DNA of 64,000 nucleotides from positions 372,001-436,000 of the forward strand of contig JAFCMP010000029.1 of the NCBI GenBank assembly GCA_017506865.1, written 5' to 3'. The position numbers and the translations under genes are program-made. Positions 45,261-57,191 of the stretch are shown piece after piece. Below the pieces are notes generated by a model. It was not told the DNA's origin and ran no database searches. It saw only the letters and a program-made list of their open reading frames with translations. The DNA comes from Tribonema minus (lineage: Eukaryota; Sar; Xanthophyceae; Tribonematales; Tribonemataceae). Each line of letters begins with the position of its first letter. Position 1 is the stretch's first letter.

Positions 45261-48200
45261 CTAACCGAATATGTCTAGGTGGCCCGTCAAACCGAGCGCG
45301 AGCCACACGACGCCGACGCACATGCTGAGCACTGAGCTGGCCACGTTGAGCCAGTACCTGCGAGGAGAAATGGGGGGGGGGAGAGCGAGGATTGGGTGTG
45401 AGAGCACTGTACTCCAGACTGCAGACGGCTGATGATGGCACGTCGCTCTTGAGGTGCATGAAGTGCGGCACTGTGAACGGTGACGCACCAACGCCAGGGC
45501 TGATACGCTTTTGAGACCTGCGGACCAGATTGAAACCCACAGCAAACCAGTCAAATTGAATTGAATGCGCAGTGCGTGAGGCTGCTGCATCTGGCTGCTC
45601 GCTGTGCATGCCGTCGCTGGAGGCGTCGATGCAACGGGTGCGGCACGAGGGCGGTAGGGCAGTCTCCAAGCTGTTGAGCGCAGCGCAGGTTTTTCATGCG
45701 AGTCTTAACCCCAATTTCAGATCCTAACCCTGAGCTATTTGAGCTGTGTGCCTCACTTGGGCCGCTGTGACACGCAAATTGGCTAAGCACTGCAATGGGC
45801 TCTTAACGTCAGTGGGCCTGCCATTGGGATGCCGTGACGCATGCAATCATGCGGCCATACATGCATACTGCGCAGGCTACAAAGAGCGTCTCTTCGATCG
45901 CTGAACCGCAGCGGTCACAGGGGGGGGGGGCAGATAGCTGGCCCTTGTGGGGGTTGCTTCGCATTTTCAAACTCAAGTACCGGGAGCGTTCAAGCCGTAC
46001 GAAACGCTTTTTGGCTTGCCTGCATGTGATTGCCACAGCGCCTTGTTGCGGTCTGCAGAGGCCAGATGTCAAAGATCAAACCCAACATAAACAGTGCAAG
46101 CACAACCCTCTGTGGCAGCCCTGGAGCTTGACTTTAAGTGTGCAACAGCGAATCTCACTTCTTTATTGGCGTGGGCGTCGCTCTGCCGCTGATCTCCCCG
46201 TACACCGCAGCAAAGACGCCTGCGCGAGCCACGCACATGGGGGGGGGGGGGGGGACAGCATTCATGAGACATGGGTAGGTATGTAGGTGAGGTGCCATAT
46301 TCGTACGTGAGATAACGAGGCCGTCGCCATGCAGCGCGGCACAACGTTGTGTGTGGTAAATTGTCAATGGGTAGGTATGCTGCACATAGTCTGCAAAGTC
46401 GTCAACGGAAGCCATTGGAATGCCCAGACGTGTCTCCAAGCCAGTAAGGCACGGCTTGCCGTGCTGCACTTGGGTGAGCGACATTACATTTCACCATTTC
46501 GCGCGCGCTGGCGGGCAAGGCTGCGCAGCGCTCTGCCAACCCAACCGCCTACGCGCCAACGCAGCGCCCGCAAGCACTTGCGCGTTGTTACGCCGCAGGC
46601 GGCGGCGCCCCAATGCATACCCATGTACCCCCCATCATACGCATTGGTTTGGCAGTGGAAGACGCTGAGGGGGGGGGGGGGGGGGGGGACGTTGCGCGTG
46701 CACGCTCCTCAGAGATCCTCAACGCGATGTTCGCGCACGGGCAGGTGACCTCGGCGCGCAACTGACCCATAGTGGCAGTGCTCGGCGCACTGTTTATTTT
46801 CTTTCCGTGCCGCCTCAACGCTCAGCTCGCCCATCACAGCAGCGCTCGCCAGCTCGTCCGCCGCGGCGCTGCGCGGCGCACGCTTCCGCACAGCTGACAT
46901 CAACGCTCAGCCCGCACCCATCGCGGCAGGGCACAGCGCGCGCAGCGCGGCCTCGCTGCGAATCAGCTCAATCCCCCCCCCCGCCCCGCCCCCCCCCCCC
47001 CCCCAGCGTGCGGCGGCCAGCGCGCGGCGTGGCTTTCTTAGTTGTGAGTATTTGTGGTCTGACAATTCCCACCACAGTACCGGCTACAGCCGACTTTACT
47101 ACGACCACGGCTCCCACCACAGGACCGGCAACGCCCGGCTATTACTACATGATATTTGACAGTTGTGCGTGCACCCTGCCTCAGCGCTCGGCGCTCTCAC
47201 CCATCGTGGCCGTGCTCGCCGCGCAGAAGCACGCCAGGTACGCCACGCTCTGCCCCGTGCTGTCCAGCGAGTGCGCGGTGCTGACACTGCGGCAGTGCTC
47301 TCCAGCAAGACCGCAGTGCTGACACTGCGGCAAAAGCGCGCCACGCATGCATCGCGGCGCAGCGCTCAGCTCTCTCACCCATCGTGGCCGTGCTCGCCGC
47401 GCAGAAGCACGCCAGGTACGCCACGCTCTGCCCCGTGCTGTCCAGCGAGACCGCCGGCAGAACCCCCAGCACCCCCCCCGGTCCCGCCGCCCCGTGCACG
47501 ACCCCCACGCCGAACGCCAGCAGCCGCTGCGCAGTGGCGCCCTCCAGCGTCAGGGCGGCGCAGGCGCGCTGCCGCCGCTTGCGAGGGGGCGCGTTCGCCG
47601 CGGCGCCGCCGCTGCCTCGGTCGTCGTCGTCGCTGACGGCGGCAGCGGCGGTGAGAGGCGCGTCCAAGCCAGGCAGCACGCTGCGCGGGGCGCAAGGGGG
47701 GCAGTGAGCGGAAGCATGAAGCGGAGCCGTGGCGGCAGTGCAGCGACGCGGAGCGGTGTGCGTGTGTAGCGGGTTCCGGCGGTGTCCAGACGCAGGCCGG
47801 GCGCGGCACTGCGCCGGTGAATGGCAAACATCATGATAGAATCACTACGCACAAGCCTCAAGCAGCCTACCCCAAACATCCAGGGGAGCACCACGCGCTC
47901 CCTCGTGACTGCGCGCACATTGCAGTGTGCTTTCCGCACCCGCACGTGCATCATCTGAGCACTGCTGCGATGCGCCTCGAATTTCCCTACCTGCATACCC
48001 TGTCCAACCGGATCTACCCTACCCTCGCTGCCGCATCAGCCGCCGCATCAGGTGGTGCAGCAATGTTCTCATGGGGTGCTGCGAAGCGGACGCGCGCTGC
48101 TAAAATTCAACTTGAAAGTTTCACGCGCACTCAGGGGGGGGCACCTCTTCCCTTTGCAGGGTGCTACCGTGCTCATGGGAATGCGGTATGGGACTCACCT

Positions 48201-50667
48201 GCCGTGCACCGCTGCCATGATTGCGGAGTGCGATGTGATCTGCACCTCGGGGTCATCGGCAACATCTGCGGGAGAGCGGACGAGAACGACAAAAAAGTCA
48301 GCACCTCGCCTTCTCTCTGGCAACTGCAAGGGAGGGACAGCGTGCCTTCGTAAACACTGCGATGGTCGGAGAGTGCCGGTGACTTGCAATGGGTGCGCGC
48401 ATGCTTGACCTACAGTGTACTACATACAGTTACAACAGTTACGCTGCGCTTCTTTTCAGGCAACGCCCATGTTTGTGCCAAACTGAGATACGCTCACGAC
48501 TTCAATGGCAGTGTGATGCACAGTCTACAACAGTCAGATATGAGGCCCCGACCAAATATCTCAAGATGCCGCAAGCATCTCTTTCCTCAGGCAGTACTCG
48601 TACTTGTGCCCAAGGAAATGTGCGTGATGCTTCAATTGCAGGGTACTAGAGGTACAACTCTTAGACGTGCTGCCACGACCACGTTTGATGTCAGACAATT
48701 CTTATAGGTTGTGCTGCTGTTAGGGCGCACGCATGCTTCATTTGCAGAGCACTTGAAGTACATCAGATTTTCAAAATAGCACGCATGTGCAGTGTACTTG
48801 AGCACTACAGTTACAACAGTCACAACGGTTACGTTGTGGCGTCACCTTTCTTCTCGGGTGCGGGAGACAGCCCCGCCTCCGCCTCCGCCTGTCGCGCACA
48901 TGCATGGCCAAGAATCAGCGGTGTCAGACCAGGCATCAACAAAGAAAGCTTCCCCCCCGCGGTCTAGTCATCAACCCCCCATACCAAGACGAGACCAGTC
49001 AAGCTGGCTCCCCCTCCCTCCCCCCCCTATCTAGGCATGACCCCCCCCCCCCGAAGAAATCAAGCAAAGGAAGTGAACGCAAGCAGCAGCCAGTGGCAGG
49101 GCCACGACCAGTGTTGCCACAAAGTGAATGGCAGCAGTGAAAACCCTTTTCCCCCCAAGAAATTGGCATAAGTGACACCTGGTCATCATATTGACCAGAG
49201 GGCTTCTGCCAGTTGGCGCCCGAAACTTGCACAGGAACGTTCTGAAGTGTAGGGGTTCCAAGGGGCGCGCCACTGTATCAGAAGTTGGGTGTAGGGTAAC
49301 TTCAACATCACCCAGCGAATGTAACAGCAAATGTGACAGTCCATGCCTTTGCAGCACCCGCAAGAGCACAAGCCTCCCGCTGTTGCACACTGCAAGCATG
49401 GAGCGCCACCTGACCTCCATGAATGAGAGCGCCAGCGAGTGAAGCCGCAACGGTGAATCGCGTCGGTGATGCACCCCTCGTCGTCAGCACCAGCACGCAG
49501 ATGGAAGGCAGCACGACTTCGAGCTATCACTCAAGATGCCACGGCGGAGGCTGCCCTGTTCACTTCTCAGCACAAAGTGGCTGAAATGGAGCGTAGCATG
49601 AGTCCGTACTGTGACATCGCAGCGACTGAAACCGCAATGACAGCGGTGCAATTGTTTTTCATTGGCATACATACCTCCGCTGCCGCGCGTTGCCGCCGCA
49701 GCACCACGCCCGCGCGCCGCAGCCCCCACAGCCCCAGCAGTATCAGCACGACGCCGACAATCAAGTCTCCGTATCTGCAATCAGCAGGGGGACAGGAGGG
49801 GGTGTCACAGCGGCACAGCAGCGCTCAATGCACGCGGCCCTTTTACGCGGCAAAAGCATCAGCACACGCGTTCGTGCAACAGCAGTGGTGAGGTTGGACG
49901 GGCCAGGGCTGCAGTACGCTCGCCGGCCGGCATCATACGACTGCCCGCTCCTTGTGCGCCTCGACCTCTTTTTGAACTCGAGGTGTGCAGCAACGCACTC
50001 AATGGATTGGGCCAGCAGTGCTTCAATGGGAGGAGTAGAGGATGCCACCTGCTGCATCAATGTGGCGACTGCAACAAATCAGAGATCAACAGGTATGTCG
50101 TTCAGGTATGTCGTTTGTCGCACGTTGTGTGAGTCAATGGGAGGGTAGTGGGCGGGCGCGTGTGCATGTTTCACGGCAGCGTGCTGCTGCCTGCTGGTAG
50201 CACCTGAACGAGCCTGCCGATCGGCAATATTGGCGTTGTAACCTCCTGCAGCGGCAGACCAGATGCGCATGCATCTTTCTTTCATCTCCATCATGTGACA
50301 ATGCGCAAGCGCACAGGTTGCACAAGCGAGCTTGCATGCACTCGGCTGATGAGATGTCATGTTTCACAGCACACGCTGCTGCTGAGCTGCTACCAGCATG
50401 CGAGCAGAAGCACGATTAGCACAGCACTCACTTTCCGATCTGGTCCAGGTCGATCTTGTTCTTCAGCGACAGGAAGAGCGCAGCGACGAAGAGGAGACCG
50501 GAGGCGTGTCCCAGGCCCCAGCGAACGCCTAGGCCGAAAGCTTTCCACCCCCCTCCCGCAGCTAGAGTGGCGAGCACGCTCATGTGGTCAGGCCCTGTGA
50601 CCACGTGCAGAAGCCCGAACAGAAGGCCCGTGCCACACAGCCATCCCCAGCTCGGACCGTCCGCCAT
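45261..50667 (-). CDS. NicO/UreH-like transition-metal permease family membrane protein
   Basis: This is a polytopic membrane protein of the NicO/UreH type; plants have similar proteins annotated as high-affinity nickel-transport family. Substrate is not proven. Exons, 5' to 3': 50667-50432, 49774-49675, about 47568-47379, 46219-46159, 45357-45261. Phases close (2, 0, 1, 2), giving 227 aa. The N-terminal span has the family His-x5-Asp-His signature (HVVTGPDH, residues 21-28) and a second GLGHASG motif. Exon 2 gives [19 protein letters not shown]. Exon 3 carries the internal repeat [19 protein letters not shown]. Exon 4 reads [12 protein letters not shown]. Exon 5 is the last span ([17 protein letters not shown]), ending in TAG. 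The start is the first ATG in frame. The exon 3 acceptor could be 9 nt further upstream (47577) without changing the frame. There is no clear transit peptide. The gene is divergent from the PPR gene, 411 bp away. Confidence 0.82.
46720..47275 (-). repeat. Donor-edge copies of the NicO-like exon 3
   Basis: The exon 3 end (minus strand: ctcgctggacagcacggggc, then agagcgtggcgtacctggcg and gccacgatg|GGTGAGAG) is copied at about 47275-47192 with about 85 nt almost identical and the donor intact. A decayed fragment (gagcactgccactatgggtc) lies at about 46783-46764. A long C/G tract at 46975-47004 and telomere-free GC-rich DNA fill the rest of the intron. Confidence 0.85.
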
Positions 50668-51078
50668 GCTGCGGGCGCCGCGCAAAGCGCCGCAGCGGCG
50701 CACAGCCTGATGTGTCAGCAAGGTCAGAAAATATTCCCTGCCGAAAGCAGTTGCGCAAATTTCCCGCACAAGGCAAAACCGTTGTCTAGAGCAGCAGCAA
50801 GGCTTGCTCAGAGATCTGCTGTTGGTTGGATCTGATCTGGTACACACAAGCGCCAAGACACGTGAGACGGCGCAGCCAGAACGGCGCAGGTCAGTGCTCA
50901 GCTATAGACGACTGCTATTTGTCTGCAATGCTTTGCGTCTTCTCTCCTGCTTACGTTAAACCGCAGGAGATGGATTTGGTTTTGGTGGGATCTCTCACGC
51001 TGAAGTGCAAGTTCTTGCAGTTGAGTCCTTGAAGTGCCGGTTGTGAAGTTTGCGCAGAAGCCTTAAGGCAAAGCCGCC
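50668..51078. promoter_or_regulatory. Bidirectional promoter region, NicO-like (-) / PPR (+)
   Basis: Only 411 bp separate the two start codons, so both promoters and 5' UTRs must fit here. It is less GC-rich than the exons. No TATA-like element is obvious. The PPR start is ccgccATGAAG. Confidence 0.55.
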
Positions 51079-54000
51079 ATGAAGCTGCCAGCAGCAGCCC
51101 GAGCTGCTGCCTCTAGGTGGTGTCACGTGCGCGTTAGGTGCAGCGCTCGTAACAGCACCTCCACCAGCGGTGCACAGCTGTGCAGGCACCTGGGTTCACG
51201 TTCAGCGTTAAATCTTGGTGGATTCTCGACAGGACTCTGGCACGGCCGTCGAGCGTGTGGATGCCACTTCGATGGCGGAAGGCGGTCATGGTCCACCTCG
51301 CTCTCGTCAGCAGCCCCACAGACGGTCGACGGCGGCCTGCACGAGGGATCGCCAGCTGACCCTGCAGCAGAAGCGGTGCCTGCAGACAGCAGCTTCGCGG
51401 ACGTGATGCCCCTGGAACACAAGGATGTCGTGCGCCTCATGAGAGTGGAGGGGCGGAAGGGCAACTGGAAGTCCGTGCTGAACCTGCTCGATGAGGCGGA
51501 GGCGGGCAGAACGCCTGTGTCCCTGGGCCTGTACAACGCCGCCATCGCGGCGGTGGGCTCCACGGGGCGCTGGCAGGAGTCGCTCAAGGTGCTGTCGTCG
51601 ATGCGGTCCGAGGGCCCCGTGCCGGACTCCATCAGCTACGACAACGCCATCGGCGCGTGCACGCGCGCGGGCATGTGGGAGAGGTCCATCGAGCTCCTCC
51701 TCGAGATGCAGGACAGGGGGCTGCGCCCCACCTACTTCAGCTTCAACTCGGCGATGCACGCGTGCGGCAAGGCCGGCAACTGGGAGCTCACGCTGCACCT
51801 GCTGGAGCGCATGGGCGACTTCGGCGTCGCGCCCACGGCGATCAGCTTCAACACGGCGATGAGCGCGTGCGCGCGCGCCGGCGAGTGGCGCCGCGCCGAG
51901 GCACTGCTGAGTCAGATGCGCGCCGCCGGCCTGCGCCCCGACACGGTCACGTACAACGCGCTCATCAGCGCGTACGCGCGCGACGGCGACGTCGCGCGCG
52001 CGCGCGCCGCGCTCGCCGCCATGTCCGAACTTCAACTCCAGCCGGACGTGCTCAGCTACAACGCGGCGCTGCACGCGTGCGCCGTGCGCGGCGACGCGGT
52101 CGCGGCGATGGAGCTCTTCGACGCGCTGCGCGCCGCCGCGCCGCGCGGCGTCGCGCCGACGGAGTCGACGTTCGACGTCCTCGTGCGCGCGTGCGCGCGC
52201 GCGCGCGCGACAACGCCCGCACCCTCGCCGCCCTCGAGGCGATGCGCGCCGCGGGACCGCACGCGGCGCGCCCGGACACGTACGCCGCCGCCATCTCGGC
52301 GCTCGCGCGCGGCGGCGCGTGGCGCGAGGCGCTCGACGCCTTCGACGAGCTGCGCGTCCACCCCGGCGCGGCGCCGCAGCTCGCCGCGTTCCTCGCGGCG
52401 GTGACGGCGTGCGGGCGCGCGCGGCGCTGGCCGGAGGTGGTGCGCCTGCTGCGCGAGATGCGCGCGCGGAAGCTGCGGCTGGGGGTCCACGTCATGAATA
52501 CGGCGGCGGCGGCGGGGTGAGCCCCCTCACCTTCACCCTGACCCTGGTCCTAACCCCAGGACTGGTATGTGCATGTGGCCTCCGTTTCATTTTATACTAT
52601 TCCATAGGTGGTGTGCCTGCTGGGCAAGATGTGCGCGCGCGGGCTGCGGCTGGGGTCGATGCCATGAACACGGCGGCAGCGGCGGGGTGAGCTGATAACG
52701 AGTGCCTTGGGTGTAGATGCAGTATCTTGCTGTCGGGTGAGCTGATAACGACTGCCTTGAGTCTAGGTGCAGTATCTTGTTAGGGGGCTGCGGCTGGGCG
52801 CCGACGCCATGAACACGGCGGCGGCGGCGGGGTGAGCTGGCGGGTCGTGACTTCTGCCTTGAGTGTGGAAGTGGTGACGTTTGCTGTTGCTTCTCCTGAG
52901 AAGCCTGTGCCTCTATGGCGATGATTGCTTTGGCATACGAGTCAGCACGATCGCGTGGGTCAGTGACCTCATTGCGAGCACGCAGACATGCTTCAAAAGC
53001 CTTGTGCGTCGACGTGCGGCCCTTACCCTCTCTGTCAAACCTCAGCCTGCTCGGCGGGCGAGCTATCAACGCTGCACACGGCCTGGCATATCTATACTTC
53101 ACTGTATCAATGACCACGTGGCGGGTGTGCGTACCCACAGGCGCCAACCTTACTGCAATGCGCCGTGGTACACACTGGCTTCACTGTGTCAGCAACCCCC
53201 ACGTGGCTGCTACGAGCTCCCAACTTCACTACCACGTGCTGTGCGCCGCCGCAATGCACAGCTGCACATCACTGCATCGCTGACCACGTGGCTGGTGTGT
53301 GCGCCCCAGAGGCTCCCGACCTCACTGCGGCGCGCTGTGTGCCACCTAACCCTAACCCTAACCCTAAGCCCTAACCCGCAATGCGAAGCTGCGTGGCAGG
53401 GCTCCTGACCCCACTGCGGAGCTTTGTGTGCCGCCTAACCCTAACCCTCACCTTAACTCCAAACCCTAACCTTAAACCCTAATTTGCAATGCGCAGCTGC
53501 GTTGCGGGCGAGCGGGCGGCGGCGGAGGCGCTCGTGCGCGAGATGACGGCGGGGGAGGGGGAGTGGGGGGAGGCGATCAAGGCGGACACGGACACGTACA
53601 ACACGCTCATGGCCGCGTGCGCAAAGGTGGGTCTGGCCTAACCCTTATCTTAGGGCGCGGGCAGTGGCGGCTGCGATGCGCGGCGTGTGGAGCGTTGCTA
53701 CACTCATGGCCGCGTGCGCAAAGGTGGGGGTCGGACCCAACCCTAGCCCTAGGGTGTGGGCAGTTGCGGTTGCACTGTGCGGCATGAGGAGCGCCGCACG
53801 CCCGCTTGCTGCGGTGTGTCGTGCTGCAGTGAATGCTGGGTGTATGAGAGTGAAACCGAAAGGGGCAGAGAGAATGTCATCGCGGCTGATGAAGTGCCGA
53901 CACAAGGAGTGGTGCATCACGCGCTTGCGCTGCGCAATGTTTTCCGGCGCAGCCGCTGCAGCGCCGTGCGCGCTACGGCGGATGCAGACGTGAGGGCTGC

Positions 54001-55112
54001 GGCTGTTGCAGTGTCCAGTGAGTGGAGTGCCACGCGCTTGAAGTCTGCAGCTGCTCAAATGCAGATTTGTGGAGGTAGCCACGAGGAACCCCACGTTGCC
54101 GCGGAATCGCACTTGAAGTACAGCTGAACTGTGATCGCTGCCTCAACAAAACGGAAGTCAGTGCACCCTTCCTTTGGCTTGCGGCTAGCACCGTGTATGC
54201 GTGCACCCCTTGATGGACTTTCTTGCCGAACCGCATCCGCTTACAATCCACTAGAACCATGTGGACCACATTATCATTAAGCCGTGTGCTTTTCATTAGC
54301 AGAATGTCAACTGACGGGGGGCGCTGCGCGCGTTTGCGGACCTCAGTGCCATGGCCTGGCGTACCGACGCCGTATCCTACACCAGAACGCGTTGCGCGTA
54401 TCACAGATCCTAGTTTCGAATGCACGATAATCATGCCCCAACGTCCGCACGCGCCTCATCTGATTCTGCTGCTGGACGCCAACTGGCAGGACCTCTGCGC
54501 CTGTTTTGCAGAACTGCGCACCAGCGGCCTGCGCACCGACGCCGTGTTCTATCCACGCCAGAACGGGTTGCGCGCATCACATCGCTCTAAGTGATACACC
54601 ATCCCAATACTCCAACTTCCAAACGCACCTCATCTGACTCTGATGTAGGACGCCGATTGGCCGGGCGCACGGCACCCAGTTTTTGTTGGTGCTTACCATG
54701 CTGCCAGCCGTCAGCCTGCGCACCGATGCGCCATCTTACGTTATTCCACAACAAAACAGGTCGCGCTTGATCTCAACACCCAGCGTCCGATCTGCCTCTG
54801 ATGCAGGACGCCGACTGGCAGGGCGCGCTGCGCCTCTTTGCGGAGCTGCGCACCAGCGGCCTGCGCACAGACGCAGTGTCCTACAGCTCTGTGTTGTCCG
54901 CATTGGAGCGCGGACGCGCGCCCGCGGAGGCCGCGCAGCGCGTCATGCACGATCTGGAGCGCCACGGGCAGCACGCGACGGGCGTCACGGGTGAGCGCTG
55001 CTGCAGCTGCCGCCGCCGCCGAGCGCTAGCCACACTATTATAATCTGTAGTATATAAGCCCCCTCTTGTGAAAGACCCCCCCATCAGGCACACGACGGGC
55101 TTCACGGGTGAG

Positions 55113-55158
<46 letters not shown>

Positions 55159-57191
55159 GCCGCCGCCGCCGCCGCTGCGCGCTAGCCGCACTACAGTACC
55201 GTATGTCAGGTGTGTTCGCCGCTGGCGCCACTCGCGGCGTTGATCAGCGCGCCCGCGCCGTCAGCACGCAATGCGCTTCGCGGGTGAGCGCTGCTGCTGC
55301 TGCTGCTGCGTCCGTCGTCGCGCGCCAGCCGCACTACCATAGATCGCGGGGGAATGAAATCCCCCTCTCGCATAAGACCCCCTTATCGGGCAGCACGTGA
55401 CGCGCTTCACGGGTGAGCGCTGCTGCTGCCGCCGCCGCCGTCGTGCACTAGGCACACCACAGAACCGTGTGTCAGGTGACCCGGCCGCTGGCGACTCGTG
55501 GTGTCGGTCAGCGGGTCTGCGTGCGTCCACGCGCCCTGACTGTCGCACAACCGTGTTCAGGTGGACATGTGCAGCATGAGACGCTGCGCGACGCCGTGCT
55601 GCCTGCGAGGCACTGGCCACACACAGCGTTTCGCGTCCCACGTCTCCACAGCCGGACGGGTGAAGCTGCTCTGCGGGTGCGCGCCGCCGCGCTGCGCGGT
55701 AATGACGTCCGCCTTCTGCTGTCGCAGCAGCCCTGAAGCGCTTTTGCTTACGCTCAATGCCGAGCGCGCGTCGTGCGCGACCTGGAGCGTCGCGCGGGCA
55801 AAAGCGCTGCCACTGCTGCTGATGACGTACGCAGTGTGGGTATGCATGTATGTAGTGGCGCTCGCCAGTCGAAGTCGACTGAGTGCTGCCGCTGCGCACC
55901 CGAGCGCTGTGCCACGGCGCACCCCTGGAACAAACTAGAGATCGCGGGGGGACCAGAAGCAATGCACGCATTTGCGCCCAGGACCCGAAGGCGAAGCTCC
56001 AGAGCAAATTAACAAAAATTCCTGAGCGCTGCCGCTGCTGCGCGCCGGCCGCACCCCCTCCCCCCCTTGCACTCGCGCTGACGACGCTGCGTTGTCAACG
56101 TGTGTCGTGGCTTGGCCCCATCGTCACTGACGACCTTGTCACAATGCCTTTCTGGACCGTACGACGTATACTTGCGTCTACATTCTGCCCTATCCCTGCT
56201 TAGCACTGCTACTCAACGTCGCCCCGCACGCGCAATACCCCCTGCTGTTCTGCTGGCAGATGCGGAGCTGTCGAAGCTCAAGCCTGTGGTGCGCGCCGCC
56301 GTGCACGCGCTGCGGCGGCAGGTGCAGCGGCACAGGGAGACGGTGAGTGGCTCATTTGTCGTGTACCCCCATGTTCAACTCCGCACATTTTGCCAAGTAG
56401 GTGCTCACTTTGCCAAGTGGGTTCTGAAGTACATCCGTCACGGAAGTACATGTCTCAGAGTGTATAGCGGTGGGTATATATACTCAGATCGTGTTGACAT
56501 GCGCGCCGCCGTGCACGCACTGCAGCAGCAGGTGCAGCGGCACAGGGAGACGGCGAGTGGCGCATTTGTCATGTGTTGTGAAGAATCATTCCGTATACGC
56601 TGCCAGGTAGGTGCTGAAGCGCATCCTTCACTGAAGTTCATGCCTCAGAGTGTATAGTGGTCGGTATATATACTTGGATCGTGTTGACGTGCGCGCCGCC
56701 GTGCACGCGCTGCGGCAGCAGGTGCACCCGCACAGCAGGGGGCTGAGTAGGGCGTGTCCATCATGCACGGCTGAATGAGACACTGCACTGCGGCGGCGGC
56801 GGCCCCCTCGGGCCGTCTACCGCCGCGACTGCGTACCAGCTCGCACGGGCTGCCTCGCCAGCAGCGCATCAGCGTGCGCTGACACCTTACCAGCATGCTA
56901 AGCATGCTGCTGCTCAACTGCCTGCCTGCCGCTCCCGCGATCGACGCTGCGCCGCAGGCGGGCCAGGCTACCTACGTGCGCGTGCGCGACCCGCAGGACG
57001 AGAACCGCCCCAGCCGCGCGCGCCACGCCGCCGGCAGCGGCGGCGGCAGCGGCGTTGCCCGCGGCGCGCGGCGCGCCGACAGGAGCGGCAGCCTCGGCAT
57101 CCCGAGCGGCGAGCGCGCGAACGCCCCCAGGGGGCAGCCGCGGGTGCCGCCCGGTCTGCGCAAGGACGGCGGCGACGGCAGCGCGCCGTAG
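51079..57191 (+). CDS. Pentatricopeptide repeat (PPR) protein, probably organellar
   Basis: This is an RNA-binding PPR protein; the family acts in organelle RNA processing and translation. Exons: 51079-52516, 53497-53626, 54807-54990, 56260-56342, 56958-57191. Junction phases close (2, 0, 1, 0). The N-terminus is Arg/Ala/Ser-rich with few acids (residues 1-60), like a plastid or mitochondrial transit peptide. About a dozen 35-residue P-type repeats run from residue about 115 into exon 3, e.g. LYNAAIAAVGSTGRWQESLK, SYDNAIGACTRAGMWERSIE, SFNTAMSACARAGEWRRAEA, TYNALISAYARDGDVARARA. Repeats continue across introns 1 and 2 (TYNTLMAACAK joined to DADWQGALRLFAELRTSGLR). Exon 4 is a basic helix. Exon 5 is a Gly/Arg-rich tail. 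One oddity: the frame shifts inside the (GC)n run at about 52182-52209, where two surplus bases separate two intact PPR halves. Removing that discrepancy gives about 688 aa and makes exon 1 end in the right phase. This is either an assembly error or a real disruption. Confidence 0.85.
52600..52840 (+). repeat. Two donor-edge copies of PPR exon 1
   Basis: The exon 1 end (gcgcgcggaagctgcggctg, then ggg-tc-acg-catgaatacg and gcggcggcgg|GGTGAGC) recurs at about 52605-52690 and 52782-52838 with the donor context kept. In both copies tccacgtcatgaatacg has become gatgccatgaacacg/gacgccatgaacacg. The second copy is truncated at its 5' side. Confidence 0.85.
53345..53482. repeat. CCCTAA telomeric-type blocks in PPR intron 1
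   Basis: Four CCCTAA units lie at 53346-53377 and degenerate units at 53438-53482, directly before the exon 2 acceptor at 53497. The intervening sequence (gcaatgcgaagctgcgtggc) is a copy of the exon 2 acceptor edge (gcaatgcgcagctgcgttgc). Confidence 0.8.
54440..54740 (+). repeat. Acceptor-edge copies of PPR exon 3
   Basis: The exon 3 start (gatgcaggacgccgactggc, then agggcgcgctgcgcctcttt) is copied at about 54470-54550 (about 75 nt, still reading ELRTSGLRTDAV) and at about 54645-54730. A fainter copy is at 54310-54375. Flanking intron sequence (cacgccagaacgggttgcgc, then gcatcac) is repeated with them, giving a unit of about 165-170 bp. Confidence 0.85.
55075..55445 (+). repeat. Donor-edge copies of PPR exon 3 with CTG tracts
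   Basis: The exon 3 end and intron start (acgggcgtcacgggtgagcg, then ctgctgc) is copied at about 55090, 55270 and 55400. Each copy carries a CTG/CCG tract of different length just inside the intron and a shared ctagccgcac tail. At 55115-55156 the tract is 14 uninterrupted CTG units. Confidence 0.9.
56490..56750 (+). repeat. Two donor-edge copies of PPR exon 4
   Basis: The exon 4 end (cgcgccgccgtgcacgcgct, then gcggcggcaggtgcagcggc and acagggagacg|GTGAGT) recurs at about 56502-56556 (donor changed to GCGAGT) and 56691-56745 (donor lost). The following intron sequence, including agtgtatagcggtgggtata, is also duplicated. Unit length is about 190 bp. Confidence 0.85.
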
